Below, piece after piece: positions 9,355 to 18,044 of a DNA stretch of 64,000 nt; the first letter of the stretch is position 1; the number at the start of each line of letters is the position of its first letter. The position numbers and the translations under genes were made by a program. Below the pieces are notes generated by a model. That model was not told where the DNA came from. It searched no databases and saw only the letters and a program-made list of their open reading frames with translations. This stretch comes from an uncultured Flavobacteriaceae bacterium. GTDB taxonomy: Bacteria > Bacteroidota > Bacteroidia > Flavobacteriales > Flavobacteriaceae. The stretch spans positions 310,001-374,000 of the forward strand of contig CALSTV010000001.1 in assembly GCA_943789365.1 (NCBI GenBank), in the 5' to 3' direction.

Positions 9355-9384
9355 TAAAAAAGGGAGCCTAAACAGCCTCCCTTA
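9355..9384 (-). terminator. Terminator after the GH29 gene
   Basis: Arms AAGGGAG (9360-9366) and CTCCCTT (9377-9383) form a 7-bp stem. On the minus strand the stem leads into a T run (A run at 9355-9360). It lies 25 bases past the GH29 stop and also between that gene and the downstream beta-helix gene, so the two are probably separate units. Confidence 0.75.
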
Positions 9385-9408
9385 AAAAAAAACACAAGGT
9401 GTTATTAT

Positions 9409-10998
9409 TTATTCTTTAATATTAGATATTTTAAACCCAAAAACAAATTGTGATTTTAAATCTCTAATGCCAATATTTGAAATATCTATTTTTATTCCTT
9501 TTGAGGTCTTCTTGTATTTCAATTCCTTTTCACAGCCCATCAAACGCACTTCAGTTTGTTTTGTAGGAACAACATCTGCGATAAAAATAGTTTCTGTCTC
9601 AGGCCATTCTGGAGAGAAGGCATACAAATTGTTTTCTTTTTGAGAAAACCAAAATTCTTTTACTGCATCTCCTTCTTTAGGCGCTATAGTCATTTGATAG
9701 ATAGGAAATCCTGCATGGAAGTCATGCTTTGAGAATACAGGCTTATTACCTTCTCCCCATTGTGCGTCTTTAATCCATTGGTGCGTATCGTAGATACCTT
9801 CTCCGTAGATATCTAACCAACCGCCAATTTCCAACAAACGCTGTTGCATAATTACTGGAATGGTTCCATCTGGATTTGGCCCTATGTTTAATAAAAGATT
9901 TCCACCTCTACTCACGATATCCATCAACATAAAAATCAATTCTTTCTCTGTTCTATAATCATCAATATTTTCGATTCTATTGATCCCGAACGACATTCCA
10001 ATTCCTCTGTTTTCTTCCCAAGGTTTAGAACCGTCAGAGAACCCTGAACCGTACTCAGTAGTATAATAACTTCCATGTTCCCCTCTTACTTTTCCCCAAC
10101 GATCGTTTATCACAAGTTCGTCTTTGTTTGGTGCATTGTTCAAAGCCCAAGTTAGCAGCGGTAATGTTTGCCATTTTTTATAATCCATCCACCAGTCTCC
10201 ATCTGAAAACAACAATGCTGGTTCATAGTCATTTACCAATTGCTTCACTTGTGGATACATAACTTCGTGAACATATTTATCCAAACCTGCTTCAGCGGCA
10301 GTAACGTCTTCTTTTGTAAATTTCGCTTTTTTATCTCCTTTGGCAGCAGTGTCAACGGTTAAACTTCCCGAGCTCAATATTTTTTGTTGAAGTTCTGTCC
10401 AATACGGATTGTACCAATCCCAAATAGAATAATAAAGTCCCATTTTCACCCCTTCTTCTCTAACAGCAGCAGTTAAATCCCCTACCAAATCTCTTTTAGG
10501 TCCAGATGAAACGGAGTTCCAAGGCATCCCGTAACTTTCAGACGCTTCTTTGTTTGGCCACAGACAATAACCGTCGTGATGTTTTGAAGTAAGCACTACA
10601 TACTTTGCTCCCGATCGCTTAAATACAGACGCCCATTCTTTTGGATTGAAAAGCTCTGCCTTAAATCCATCTCTAAATTGGGAATACGGAAAGTCTTTCC
10701 CATAGTTCTCATTGTGAAATTTTGTGATGGCATGATGGCGATCTCTTCGGTGTTTTTTTTCTGTATTTGGATCTTCATTCAAAGCATTCCAATACCATTC
10801 GGCATAAGTTCCTTTATTGGTATATCCAGGTACAGAATACAATCCCCAGTGAATAAAGATTCCAAATTTTGCCCCACTAAACCATTGAGGTGTTTCTCTT
10901 GTATCTAAAGATTCCCAAGTAGGCTGGTATTGTTTTTGTGCTGAAACAAAAACGACAAACAGCAAACTAAGGAGTAGCGTATTTTTTATGTTTTTCAT
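9409..10998 (-). CDS. GH29 exo-alpha-L-fucosidase/L-galactosidase-type hydrolase
   Basis: A 529-residue exported retaining glycosidase. The frame is open to 11034, but a -7 promoter element at 11019-11026 lies inside that extension, so I start at the ATG at 10996-10998 (MKNIKNTLLLSLLFVVFVSAQ, signal peptide). GH29 marks are KFGIFIHWGLYSVPGY (about 44-59), VVLTSKHHDGYCLWP (134-148) and the nucleophile Asp in LLFSDGDWW (about D266). Residues about 205-245 form a lysine-rich insertion before the nucleophile strand. MDIVSRGGNLLLNIGPNPDG (the family's rear barrel motif) follows. Family members cleave alpha-L-fucose, and some from algal galactan loci cleave alpha-L-galactose. It has its own promoter and terminator inside the PUL. 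Confidence 0.93.
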   Translation of the reverse strand: MKNIKNTLLLSLLFVVFVSAQKQYQPTWESLDTRETPQWFSGAKFGIFIHWGLYSVPGYTNKGTYAEWYWNALNEDPNTEKKHRRDRHHAITKFHNENYGKDFPYSQFRDGFKAELFNPKEWASVFKRSGAKYVVLTSKHHDGYCLWPNKEASESYGMPWNSVSSGPKRDLVGDLTAAVREEGVKMGLYYSIWDWYNPYWTELQQKILSSGSLTVDTAAKGDKKAKFTKEDVTAAEAGLDKYVHEVMYPQVKQLVNDYEPALLFSDGDWWMDYKKWQTLPLLTWALNNAPNKDELVINDRWGKVRGEHGSYYTTEYGSGFSDGSKPWEENRGIGMSFGINRIENIDDYRTEKELIFMLMDIVSRGGNLLLNIGPNPDGTIPVIMQQRLLEIGGWLDIYGEGIYDTHQWIKDAQWGEGNKPVFSKHDFHAGFPIYQMTIAPKEGDAVKEFWFSQKENNLYAFSPEWPETETIFIADVVPTKQTEVRLMGCEKELKYKKTSKGIKIDISNIGIRDLKSQFVFGFKISNIKE

Positions 10999-11018
10999 TT
11001 TAATAAATTTGTTTTCAA

Positions 11019-11026
11019 CAAAAATA
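11019..11026 (-). promoter_or_regulatory. -7 element for the GH29 gene
   Basis: TATTTTTG on the minus strand matches the Bacteroidetes TANNTTTG element, 20 bases upstream of the ATG at 10998. No TTG is found at the usual distance upstream. The element supports the shorter start of the GH29 gene. Confidence 0.5.
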
Positions 11027-11097
11027 CGTGCCATTCGAAGCTTACACTATACTCATAATGCACAACGAATAACACGTATTTTACAAATTAGTTGTTT

Positions 11098-11115
11098 GCC
11101 CTTATCCTTAAGGGC
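11098..11115 (-). terminator. Hairpin after the large beta-helix gene
   Basis: GCCCTTA-TCCT-TAAGGGC is a 7-bp stem with a 4-base loop, starting 5 bases past the stop of the 11121-14306 gene. There is no T run after it on the minus strand, so it is either a weak terminator or an mRNA-protecting 3' hairpin. Confidence 0.45.
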
Positions 11116-11120
11116 TTAAC

Positions 11121-14100
11121 CTATTGTTTTACTACATTCAAAACTTCTTTTCCATTTTCTGTATAAACAACAAGCAAATACATTCCAGCATCCAAGTAAG
11201 ACATATCTACTTGGGTAGTAGTTGCATTTGGACGCAACTCTGTCATTTTCTGACCGTATAATGAAAGCACTTCAATTTTTTCTATGATGGCTTCATTTGA
11301 AATATGCACATTTGTTTTTACAGGGTTTGGATATAGTGCGCTTAACACTTCATCACTCGTTTTCCCACTTTCTTTGGAAGAAATCGTTTTGATAAATTGA
11401 AAATCCATGTTCACCGTTTGACTGCAATAAGATTCACCATTGCTAGACACAAAAGCAGTGTTCGGATTGAAATCCATCTTAAGATTGTGTACCAAATGAT
11501 CGTTGGACCCTTTGTATTTGATACGCACATCAACGCGTCGGTTCCAACTCCATCCTTGTCCTGGAGTTCCTCCTTCACAATATTTATTTGAATCGGACAC
11601 CCAATTGTGCTGAACAGAAATCAGTTTAAATTCAGTATCTGGATCTGCATGCAATACAATAAAGTCTTCATCAGCTAACAAGTCAGTTTCTGTTGGGTCC
11701 ATTCCTCCATTCTGACTGTCAAAATTCACTAAGAAACTAAGATTTATAAATCTTCCCAAGGCGCCTGCCGACAAGTCTATATCGTATTCATTAGTAGTTG
11801 CGTTGTATGTTGCTTGGCTAAAGGAACATTCCCCAAAACCGTTGTATTTCACATAGTCTAAACCTAAATCATTACAAGGACACTGTTCGAAAGCGGTAGC
11901 GTTCACATCTCCCCTTGTGGTTAGATTTGCAGTGATTGTATTTGACAAGTTACCACCTCCATGCGATAGTGTTGCGTATGTGGTTTCATCAATAGCATTA
12001 TTTGCAAGCAAAGCAGGAAACAATGAAGCTGTAGTTGTCACATCGTAATTCTCATTAGCACTTGCCATATGATTTGAATGCGAATTATTATAGGCAGAGA
12101 ATTCCCAGAAAAGTTCGTTATCCCCTAAAGAAGTTAAGGCTGACTTGGTGTTTTTAGCATCGTAAATGGCTGTATCGGTATACAATCCTAAATTGTTCTC
12201 TATGGTTGAAGCACAGTAGCGCAATGCAAAGTAATTTTTCCATGCTTCCAATTCTGTCCCAATAGCAGCATTGGTATTTCCTACAGTTGCATCATACCCA
12301 ATTGCATCCCAGGTATCTCTGTAACCTGGCCAATTGCTAGTGGTAATTGAAGCTATTGTGCTCTGTACTACAACAGGCATGTTTGCTGCCATGTCTATAT
12401 AATTTGCAATATCAGAATCCACAAACGCAGCTTCATATGCAGTGGCTTGTGACGAACCAGGCTCCAATTCGGCACCTGTAGCTACGGCATCCATCCAGCT
12501 TTTCATATACCTATATGCTTTACCTTGTTTTACAATATAGGAACCTGTTTTAATTATTACTGAACAATCAACGCCTATATTGTCTTTGTAACTATTTTGT
12601 CCTCCACCATGATTGTAGATGGCGGCAAAACTTGCTGCCGTAAACGTCGAGTTTCCAACGTTATAAAACACATTACCATCGGCAAAATTTCCATTGGTAT
12701 AATTGTCCAAATAAATTCCATTGGTAGGAATATTGTACAAATAATTATTGTCTATTCTATTTTCACGATTTTGAAAATTAAGCCCTAAACCTAAATACAC
12801 CGCCCCACCGTCAAAATGGTGGTATTCTGGTAAATCATGGATACGATTGTCTGAAACAACACAAGCTTTAGACTGTCGCAGTTTCACTCCAAAATGAGGC
12901 CCTTCCGAAATATCATTTCCTATAACCTTATTGGCTACACCGTACAAAGCAACACCCGGAACTTGTGCTTTTTGATCCCATGCAAAAGAGTGAATTTTTG
13001 AATTTAATACCTGATTGTTTTCCTCAACAAGTGAATAAGAGTTTACATTAGCCCCTAAAGAGACACCTCCACCACCTAATCCATAAAGCTCGCAATTGTC
13101 AACCGTATTATCAGTTCCTAAGATACGTACTCCCCATTGATTAAAATAACGAATGACACAGTTTTCAACAGTAATACCTGAACTGTTTTCGATTTCGATT
13201 CCATTTTTCAAACCTGATTGCAAGGTTAAATTCTCTATAGTAATAGCACTTGCACCATCAATACTAATCATGGTTTCGTTCAATGTAGACAAAGCCAATT
13301 GCTTAGATTCCCATCCTGTAGGCGGATAAAAATACAAAAGCATACGATCTCTATCTATAAAGTATTCTCCTGCGGTATCTAGTTCTTCAGGAACGTTTTC
13401 AAAATGAAAATGACTTGGCTTACTGTTGGAACTAGAGCTCACATTTCGAACCGGAGGATTTGTACTTCCGCTTGTAACGATATTAAAACTAGAAAGACTT
13501 CCGTGCTCCAAGGTAATGGCACCATTGCTATCAATAGCATCTACCTTATTGTATTCCCACTCCCAAGTATATTGAAACACACCATCTGTCCATATTTTTT
13601 CACTTGCCGATGTTTTATGGTAGTTCCATGAAGTTACCTTGCTGTTCAATGAACTGTGCACTGTAAATTCCATACCGTCATCTACTGAGTTTGTGGTTCC
13701 TGTAGCTAGGATTTCATAATAAGAGATTTGACCGTCCATTTCATTTCGAATGTCTCCCCAATTTCCGGGCATCAACATTTGATCTGTGGTCATTACATCT
13801 GTTTTATTTGGCCAGCGAGCCAAATCCATTTTCTCTCCATCCATCCACAGGACCGCAGGCGTTTCGAAATCTTCAATATTCAGCGCATGCCAATTGATCG
13901 TCCCTAAATCGGATACCGTAAGCCCTTGTGCGGCTAAATCCAACACTTTAATACTCGAAGAAGCCAGCGGGTCGGACAGTGTAAACCCAGGACTTGCGAC
14001 CGTATTAAAATCAATAAAATTAGCAGCATCTAATACAACACCTCCATTTACATAAACACCATCGCATCCAGAAATAGTGATACCATCATGTGCACTTGTT

Positions 14101-14306
14101 AAAGAAATTGCATTGCTTAAATTATAGGTATTGGGTTCTAAATTGATGTGATCTACAGATGAACTTCCACTTGAAATATCTGAAAGCACCGTTTCCAATT
14201 CAGAAACAGTTGTTACATTTTGAGTTACCTGAGCGCTAACTACCTGACTAAAAAGCCCTAAACAGAAGGACAAGCCTCCTAGCATACATTTGTTTTTAAA
14301 AATCAT
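11121..14306 (-). CDS. T9SS-exported right-handed beta-helix (GH141-like) protein with extra C-terminal domain
   Basis: A 1,061-residue secreted protein with signal peptide (ending VVSAQ). A beta-helix entry and AVLWMDGEKMDLARWPN come first, then SHFHFENVPEELDTAGEYF. The main helix rungs (about 350-640) carry ITIENLTLQSG, NTVDNCELYGLGGGG and HHFDGGAVYLG. It parallels the frameshifted gene at 6853-9302 along about 800 residues. Residues about 806-970 are an additional domain with several Cys (CPCND, GFGECSF, KYCEGG, ESYCSQ) that I do not recognise, possibly a binding module. The C-terminus (ALYPNPVKTNVHIS to the end) is a type A T9SS sorting domain, so the protein should reach the cell surface or medium. 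The glycosidase role is inferred from fold and PUL context. The upstream 378-base gap is shared with the divergent GH29-sulfatase operon. Confidence 0.88.
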   Translation of the reverse strand: MIFKNKCMLGGLSFCLGLFSQVVSAQVTQNVTTVSELETVLSDISSGSSSVDHINLEPNTYNLSNAISLTSAHDGITISGCDGVYVNGGVVLDAANFIDFNTVASPGFTLSDPLASSSIKVLDLAAQGLTVSDLGTINWHALNIEDFETPAVLWMDGEKMDLARWPNKTDVMTTDQMLMPGNWGDIRNEMDGQISYYEILATGTTNSVDDGMEFTVHSSLNSKVTSWNYHKTSASEKIWTDGVFQYTWEWEYNKVDAIDSNGAITLEHGSLSSFNIVTSGSTNPPVRNVSSSSNSKPSHFHFENVPEELDTAGEYFIDRDRMLLYFYPPTGWESKQLALSTLNETMISIDGASAITIENLTLQSGLKNGIEIENSSGITVENCVIRYFNQWGVRILGTDNTVDNCELYGLGGGGVSLGANVNSYSLVEENNQVLNSKIHSFAWDQKAQVPGVALYGVANKVIGNDISEGPHFGVKLRQSKACVVSDNRIHDLPEYHHFDGGAVYLGLGLNFQNRENRIDNNYLYNIPTNGIYLDNYTNGNFADGNVFYNVGNSTFTAASFAAIYNHGGGQNSYKDNIGVDCSVIIKTGSYIVKQGKAYRYMKSWMDAVATGAELEPGSSQATAYEAAFVDSDIANYIDMAANMPVVVQSTIASITTSNWPGYRDTWDAIGYDATVGNTNAAIGTELEAWKNYFALRYCASTIENNLGLYTDTAIYDAKNTKSALTSLGDNELFWEFSAYNNSHSNHMASANENYDVTTTASLFPALLANNAIDETTYATLSHGGGNLSNTITANLTTRGDVNATAFEQCPCNDLGLDYVKYNGFGECSFSQATYNATTNEYDIDLSAGALGRFINLSFLVNFDSQNGGMDPTETDLLADEDFIVLHADPDTEFKLISVQHNWVSDSNKYCEGGTPGQGWSWNRRVDVRIKYKGSNDHLVHNLKMDFNPNTAFVSSNGESYCSQTVNMDFQFIKTISSKESGKTSDEVLSALYPNPVKTNVHISNEAIIEKIEVLSLYGQKMTELRPNATTTQVDMSYLDAGMYLLVVYTENGKEVLNVVKQ

Positions 14307-14589
14307 AATTTGGTTTGGTTAAAGTTTAAGCGATAAAATTCATACAAAACCAAGAGTAAAACATAGCCAAATTTCACTTTAACTAACACATTTTTCACTG
14401 AACAAACGCTATGAAAAAACAAAAAAACACGTCCACACCACCCGTATTAACTATGAAAAACCTGAATCAACACTATTTAAAAAAAACAAATAAATGTTTC
14501 GTATATGAACTTAGTTTTATATATGCTTCGTAAAAACAGTATTACAATTAAACCCAAAACAAAGTGATTTAGAGGCTAAACTAACCCAA

Positions 14590-14615
14590 TGACAAATTTG
14601 TTGTAAATTTTGTCA
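14590..14615. promoter_or_regulatory. 26-bp palindrome between divergent PUL operons
   Basis: TGACAAATTT (14590-14599) faces AAATTTTGTCA (14605-14615), an inverted repeat broken only by one extra T. It lies in the 378-base gap between the minus-strand beta-helix gene and the plus-strand GH29 gene, 33 bases upstream of the -7 element at 14648. Its position suits a repressor or activator site for both operons. The rest of this gap (14307-14589) is AT-rich, and I see no gene in it. Confidence 0.45.
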
Positions 14616-14647
14616 TAAATGAAATGCTCGCAAACCTTAGGCTTGTA

Positions 14648-14655
14648 TAATTTTG
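14648..14655 (+). promoter_or_regulatory. -7 element for the GH29-sulfatase operon
   Basis: TAATTTTG matches the Bacteroidetes TANNTTTG consensus and lies 30 bases upstream of the ATG at 14685. No TTG is seen at the expected -33 spacing, which would suit an activator-dependent promoter. Confidence 0.45.
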
Positions 14656-14684
14656 AAGTGAAATAATCAACCTCAAAAATCACA

Positions 14685-16271
14685 ATGATGAAAAACAACT
14701 TATTTAAAGGACTTCTCACTATTTTACTAGTAGCAAGTTTTTCTATACAAGCACAGGAGTTTAAAACCAACGGAAATGATTGGACTTTAGAAAAATCTCC
14801 AAAATGGGAAGAATTAAAAAAAGAACCCATTCCAGAATGGATGATCGATGCCAAATTTGGAATGTATACGCATTGGGGAATCTATTCTGTACCCGCTCAT
14901 GGTGGACCTGACTATGTAAAAGAACTTTATGCGGCAAATGGAGAAGACCGCAAAGGTGTGAAGGAATACCACAAAAATAAATATGGTGAAATCAAAGATT
15001 TCGGATACAAAGACTTTATCCCCATGTTTACGGCAGATAAATTTGACGCCAAGGAATGGGTAAATGTAATGAATGGCGGAGGGGCTAAATTTGGAGGGAT
15101 TTGCTTAGCACATCACGATGGATTTTGTTTATGGGATTCGAAATACACGAAATGGGATTCGAAAGACATGGGACCGAAAAGAGATATTTATGGGGAGCTT
15201 TCAAAAGAAATTCGCAAAACAGATATGAAACTGCTCGCCACTTTCCATATGGCGAGAACTTATGGCTATGTATTTGACAAAGACCATACGAAAGAGGAAC
15301 GCAAAACCTGGGATATTTACGATGATAAATACAGTCATATTTACAGAAACAAAGACAAGGAATCCAAAGAGAAGTTTGGTATTGAATGGTCAAACAAAGT
15401 AAGAGAGGTTATCAACAACTACGGTCCAGATGCCTTATGGTTTGATGGATTGGCAGGCTCTATAAAGAACGAAGAGGTACCGCAGGATTCTATTATCAGC
15501 ATTTTTCAAGATTATTACAAGAATAAAGGAGGCAGCGGTGAAGATGTTGTTATCTGTAACAAGTTGCCAGGTTCTAAAACATGGAACTTCCCACTTGGTT
15601 TTGGTTTGCGTTGCTACGAAAACTGTAGAGATATGGAAAAAGAACCGGAAGGATATTGGCTAGCCGATAGAGCGATTAGCTACCCATGGTCGTATGTAAA
15701 TGACAAATTCTACAAAGACAAGGCTCCCTATCAAATTAGAAGTTTGGTTGATATGGTAAGTAGAGGTGGTATTATGCTAATGTCTTTAACACCAAGAGGA
15801 GATGGATCGATTGACCCACAAGCTGTGGAAATTATGAAAGATATGGGCGCTTGGTTAAAATTGAATGGAGAAGCTATCTACGCAACACGTAAATGGAAAA
15901 TTCCAGCAGAAGGCCCTACTCCTATGATCATCTTCAAAAAAGGAAAACAAAAGAAAGGTAGCACAGGCTACCGATGGGATTTTAGAAAACTAAATGCCCA
16001 GGATGTGCGTTTTACAAGAAGCAAAGACAATAAGAAATTATATGCTACTGTTCTTGGGGCTCCTGAATCAGGAAGCTATACTATTAAATGTTTAGCGAAA
16101 GGAGAAAACATTTCAAAAGGAAAAATTGCGAATATCTCCATGCTAGCTACTGGAGCAAAAGTACAATGGTCGCAAACAGAGGATGGACTTACAGTAACTT
16201 TTCCTAAGGAAGGCGTTAGTGAGATTGCGAATGCTTTTAAAATTGAATTCACAGATAAACTTGTTTATTAA
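14685..16271 (+). CDS. GH29-family exo-glycosidase (second, divergent subgroup)
   Basis: A 528-residue exported hydrolase with signal peptide (LLVASFSIQAQ, ending near residue 24). GH29 marks are AKFGMYTHWGIYSVPAHGG (about 56-74), GGICLAHHDGFCLWDS (137-152), MGPKRDIYGELSKEIR, and the likely nucleophile Asp in PDALWFDGL (about D254). The segment after CLWDS (KYTKWDSK) and HMARTYGYVFD differ clearly from the other GH29 enzyme in this locus, so the two probably cut different linkages or residues. Candidates are alpha-L-fucose or alpha-L-galactose. The start is MM; either Met is possible, three bases apart. Its stop overlaps the sulfatase start by one base (TAATG), so the two are translated together. 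Confidence 0.9.
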   Translation: MMKNNLFKGLLTILLVASFSIQAQEFKTNGNDWTLEKSPKWEELKKEPIPEWMIDAKFGMYTHWGIYSVPAHGGPDYVKELYAANGEDRKGVKEYHKNKYGEIKDFGYKDFIPMFTADKFDAKEWVNVMNGGGAKFGGICLAHHDGFCLWDSKYTKWDSKDMGPKRDIYGELSKEIRKTDMKLLATFHMARTYGYVFDKDHTKEERKTWDIYDDKYSHIYRNKDKESKEKFGIEWSNKVREVINNYGPDALWFDGLAGSIKNEEVPQDSIISIFQDYYKNKGGSGEDVVICNKLPGSKTWNFPLGFGLRCYENCRDMEKEPEGYWLADRAISYPWSYVNDKFYKDKAPYQIRSLVDMVSRGGIMLMSLTPRGDGSIDPQAVEIMKDMGAWLKLNGEAIYATRKWKIPAEGPTPMIIFKKGKQKKGSTGYRWDFRKLNAQDVRFTRSKDNKKLYATVLGAPESGSYTIKCLAKGENISKGKIANISMLATGAKVQWSQTEDGLTVTFPKEGVSEIANAFKIEFTDKLVY

Positions 16272-17824
16272 TGATTCGCTTTTTCCAATTTCTTACCATT
16301 TCTATAATGAGCGTACAATTGTGCGCTCAAGAAGGACCTAATATCATTTATATATTAGCAGATGACATGGGTACAGGTGATGTGAAAGCTTATAATAAAG
16401 ATTGTAAGTTTCCTACACCTCATATTGATGCTATGGCAGCGCAAGGGGTAAAATTTACAGATGCACATACGAGTTCGAGTGTATGTACCCCAACTCGTTA
16501 CGGAATTGTAACAGGAAGGTATTCATGGAGAACCTCTTTAAAAAAAGGAGTAACTCATGGACTCACACCTCATTTGATTGAAGACGGCCGAATGACCGTT
16601 GCCAGTTACCTCAAGTCAAAAGGATATGCGACTGCCGCTGTAGGTAAATGGCACTTGGGAATGGATTGGTCGAGCAACGACGGAAAAAAATTAGATAAGA
16701 TTGGGAAAAACCTAGACCTAAACGCAGCCATTAAAAAGGGGCCAAACGCCTTTGGCTTCGATTACTATTATGGTATTTCGGCTTCTCTAAACATGGATCC
16801 TCATGCTTATATTGAAAACACAAAAATCCTTGGTGATTTAGTCATGGTTCCAAATACCTCCGATGTCAAAAAAATGTTAGGATCTGGTGGAAAGGCTGGA
16901 TGGGTAGACACTAATTTTAAAAGAGACCAAGTGATGCAGACTTTTACGGACAAAGCAGTAGCTTGGATGAAAGAGCAGCGAAAGCAATCTAAAAAACCCT
17001 TCTTTTTATATTTCCCTTTAAACGCTCCACACTCACCCATTGTTCCTAGCGACCGTTTTAAAGGAAAGAGCAATTTGTCAGATCACGGCGATTTTTGCAT
17101 GGATGTAGACGATACTGTGGGACAGATTGTTGCCGCAGTGGAAGCTATGGGGATTTCTGACAACACCCTAATTGTTTTTACTGCAGACAACGGAGTCTCT
17201 CCACAAGCAAAACTACAACCTATGGAAGACCAAGGGCATTTTTCTAGTTATGTATACAGAGGTCTAAAAGGTACTTTATACGAAGGCGGCCATCGCGTAC
17301 CCTTTGTAGTAAAATGGCCAAAACAAATTAAGAAACCTTTTACTACAGACTATTTGAGCTGTACTACAGACCTATTGGCAACCGTAGTCGATATTCATGG
17401 TGAGCAATTACCAGACAATGCCGGTGAAGACAGCGTTAGTTTTTTACCTGTTTTAAAAGGTAAAAAACAAACAGACGAGGACAGAAAGGCTATTGTACAT
17501 CACTCTGATGCTGGACATTACGCCTTACGAAAAGGCAAATGGAAAATCATTTTTGACAAAGGTGCTGGTAGTCGAAGAAAAGACCCAAAAGACAAACCCG
17601 TGCTAAACCCTGGACCTATTCAATTGTTCGATATGGAGAAAGATAAAGAAGAAAGCACAAACCTAGCGCAAGAAAATCCAAAAGTAGTAGAAGCGTTATC
17701 TAAACTTATGGGCAAACTTGTAGCTGACGGTAGAAGTACTGAAGGAACAAAACAAAGCTATGCTCCGTTTGAGAAATCCAGTGACTTGAAGTTACTAAAT
17801 CCTTTCAGTCAATATATAGATTAA
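16271..17824 (+). CDS. Family S1 formylglycine-dependent sulfatase
   Basis: A 517-residue exported sulfatase that would remove sulfate esters from the polysaccharide or its oligosaccharides. A short signal peptide ends near CAQ (residue 20). The metal-binding pair is DD in ILADDMG (31-32). The formylglycine motif is CTPTR (Cys72 to Arg76), followed by YGIVTGRYSWR. GKWHLG supplies the conserved Lys and His, and FTADNG gives the other metal ligands. A Cys-type motif requires a formylglycine-generating or anaerobic maturase, which is not encoded here. The subfamily cannot be fixed by eye. It is cotranscribed and translationally coupled with the upstream GH29 enzyme, so desulfation and exo-cleavage may be consecutive steps. 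A strong terminator follows. Confidence 0.95.
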   Translation: MIRFFQFLTISIMSVQLCAQEGPNIIYILADDMGTGDVKAYNKDCKFPTPHIDAMAAQGVKFTDAHTSSSVCTPTRYGIVTGRYSWRTSLKKGVTHGLTPHLIEDGRMTVASYLKSKGYATAAVGKWHLGMDWSSNDGKKLDKIGKNLDLNAAIKKGPNAFGFDYYYGISASLNMDPHAYIENTKILGDLVMVPNTSDVKKMLGSGGKAGWVDTNFKRDQVMQTFTDKAVAWMKEQRKQSKKPFFLYFPLNAPHSPIVPSDRFKGKSNLSDHGDFCMDVDDTVGQIVAAVEAMGISDNTLIVFTADNGVSPQAKLQPMEDQGHFSSYVYRGLKGTLYEGGHRVPFVVKWPKQIKKPFTTDYLSCTTDLLATVVDIHGEQLPDNAGEDSVSFLPVLKGKKQTDEDRKAIVHHSDAGHYALRKGKWKIIFDKGAGSRRKDPKDKPVLNPGPIQLFDMEKDKEESTNLAQENPKVVEALSKLMGKLVADGRSTEGTKQSYAPFEKSSDLKLLNPFSQYID

Positions 17825-17841
17825 AAAATTGAAACCCTTTG

Positions 17842-17876
17842 AAAACACCTAATTATACGTTAGGTGTTTTTTTTTT
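17842..17876 (+). terminator. Intrinsic terminator of the GH29-sulfatase operon
   Basis: AAAACACCTAA (17842-17852) and TTAGGTGTTTT (17860-17870) form an 11-bp stem with a 7-base loop, followed by a T run to 17876. It is 18 bases past the sulfatase stop and closes the PUL's plus-strand operon. Confidence 0.92.
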
Positions 17877-18012
17877 ACAAAAATTTAAAATAATTTGTCA
17901 TGTATATGCTTTTAAGCGTCTAACAGAGCTAATTCCTAGACTGAACAAAGATTGTTGTTTAACAAATATTTATTTTTGCTAAACAAAACAACAAGTAATG
18001 GTCTTTTATCCG

Positions 18013-18020
18013 TACCTTTG
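18013..18020 (+). promoter_or_regulatory. -7 element for the receptor-DUF4249 operon
   Basis: TACCTTTG matches TANNTTTG, 25 bases before the ATG at 18045. The reading frame is open upstream through this element, so it helps exclude the longer start at 17952. No -33 TTG is seen. Confidence 0.55.
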
Positions 18021-18044
18021 TTGTCTACTGTTAAACAGAAAAAA

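Noticed and set aside
14576-14854. 92-codon open frame on the minus strand across the GH29 promoter
   Set aside because: It overlaps the palindrome, the -7 element and the start of the GH29 gene and has no family features.
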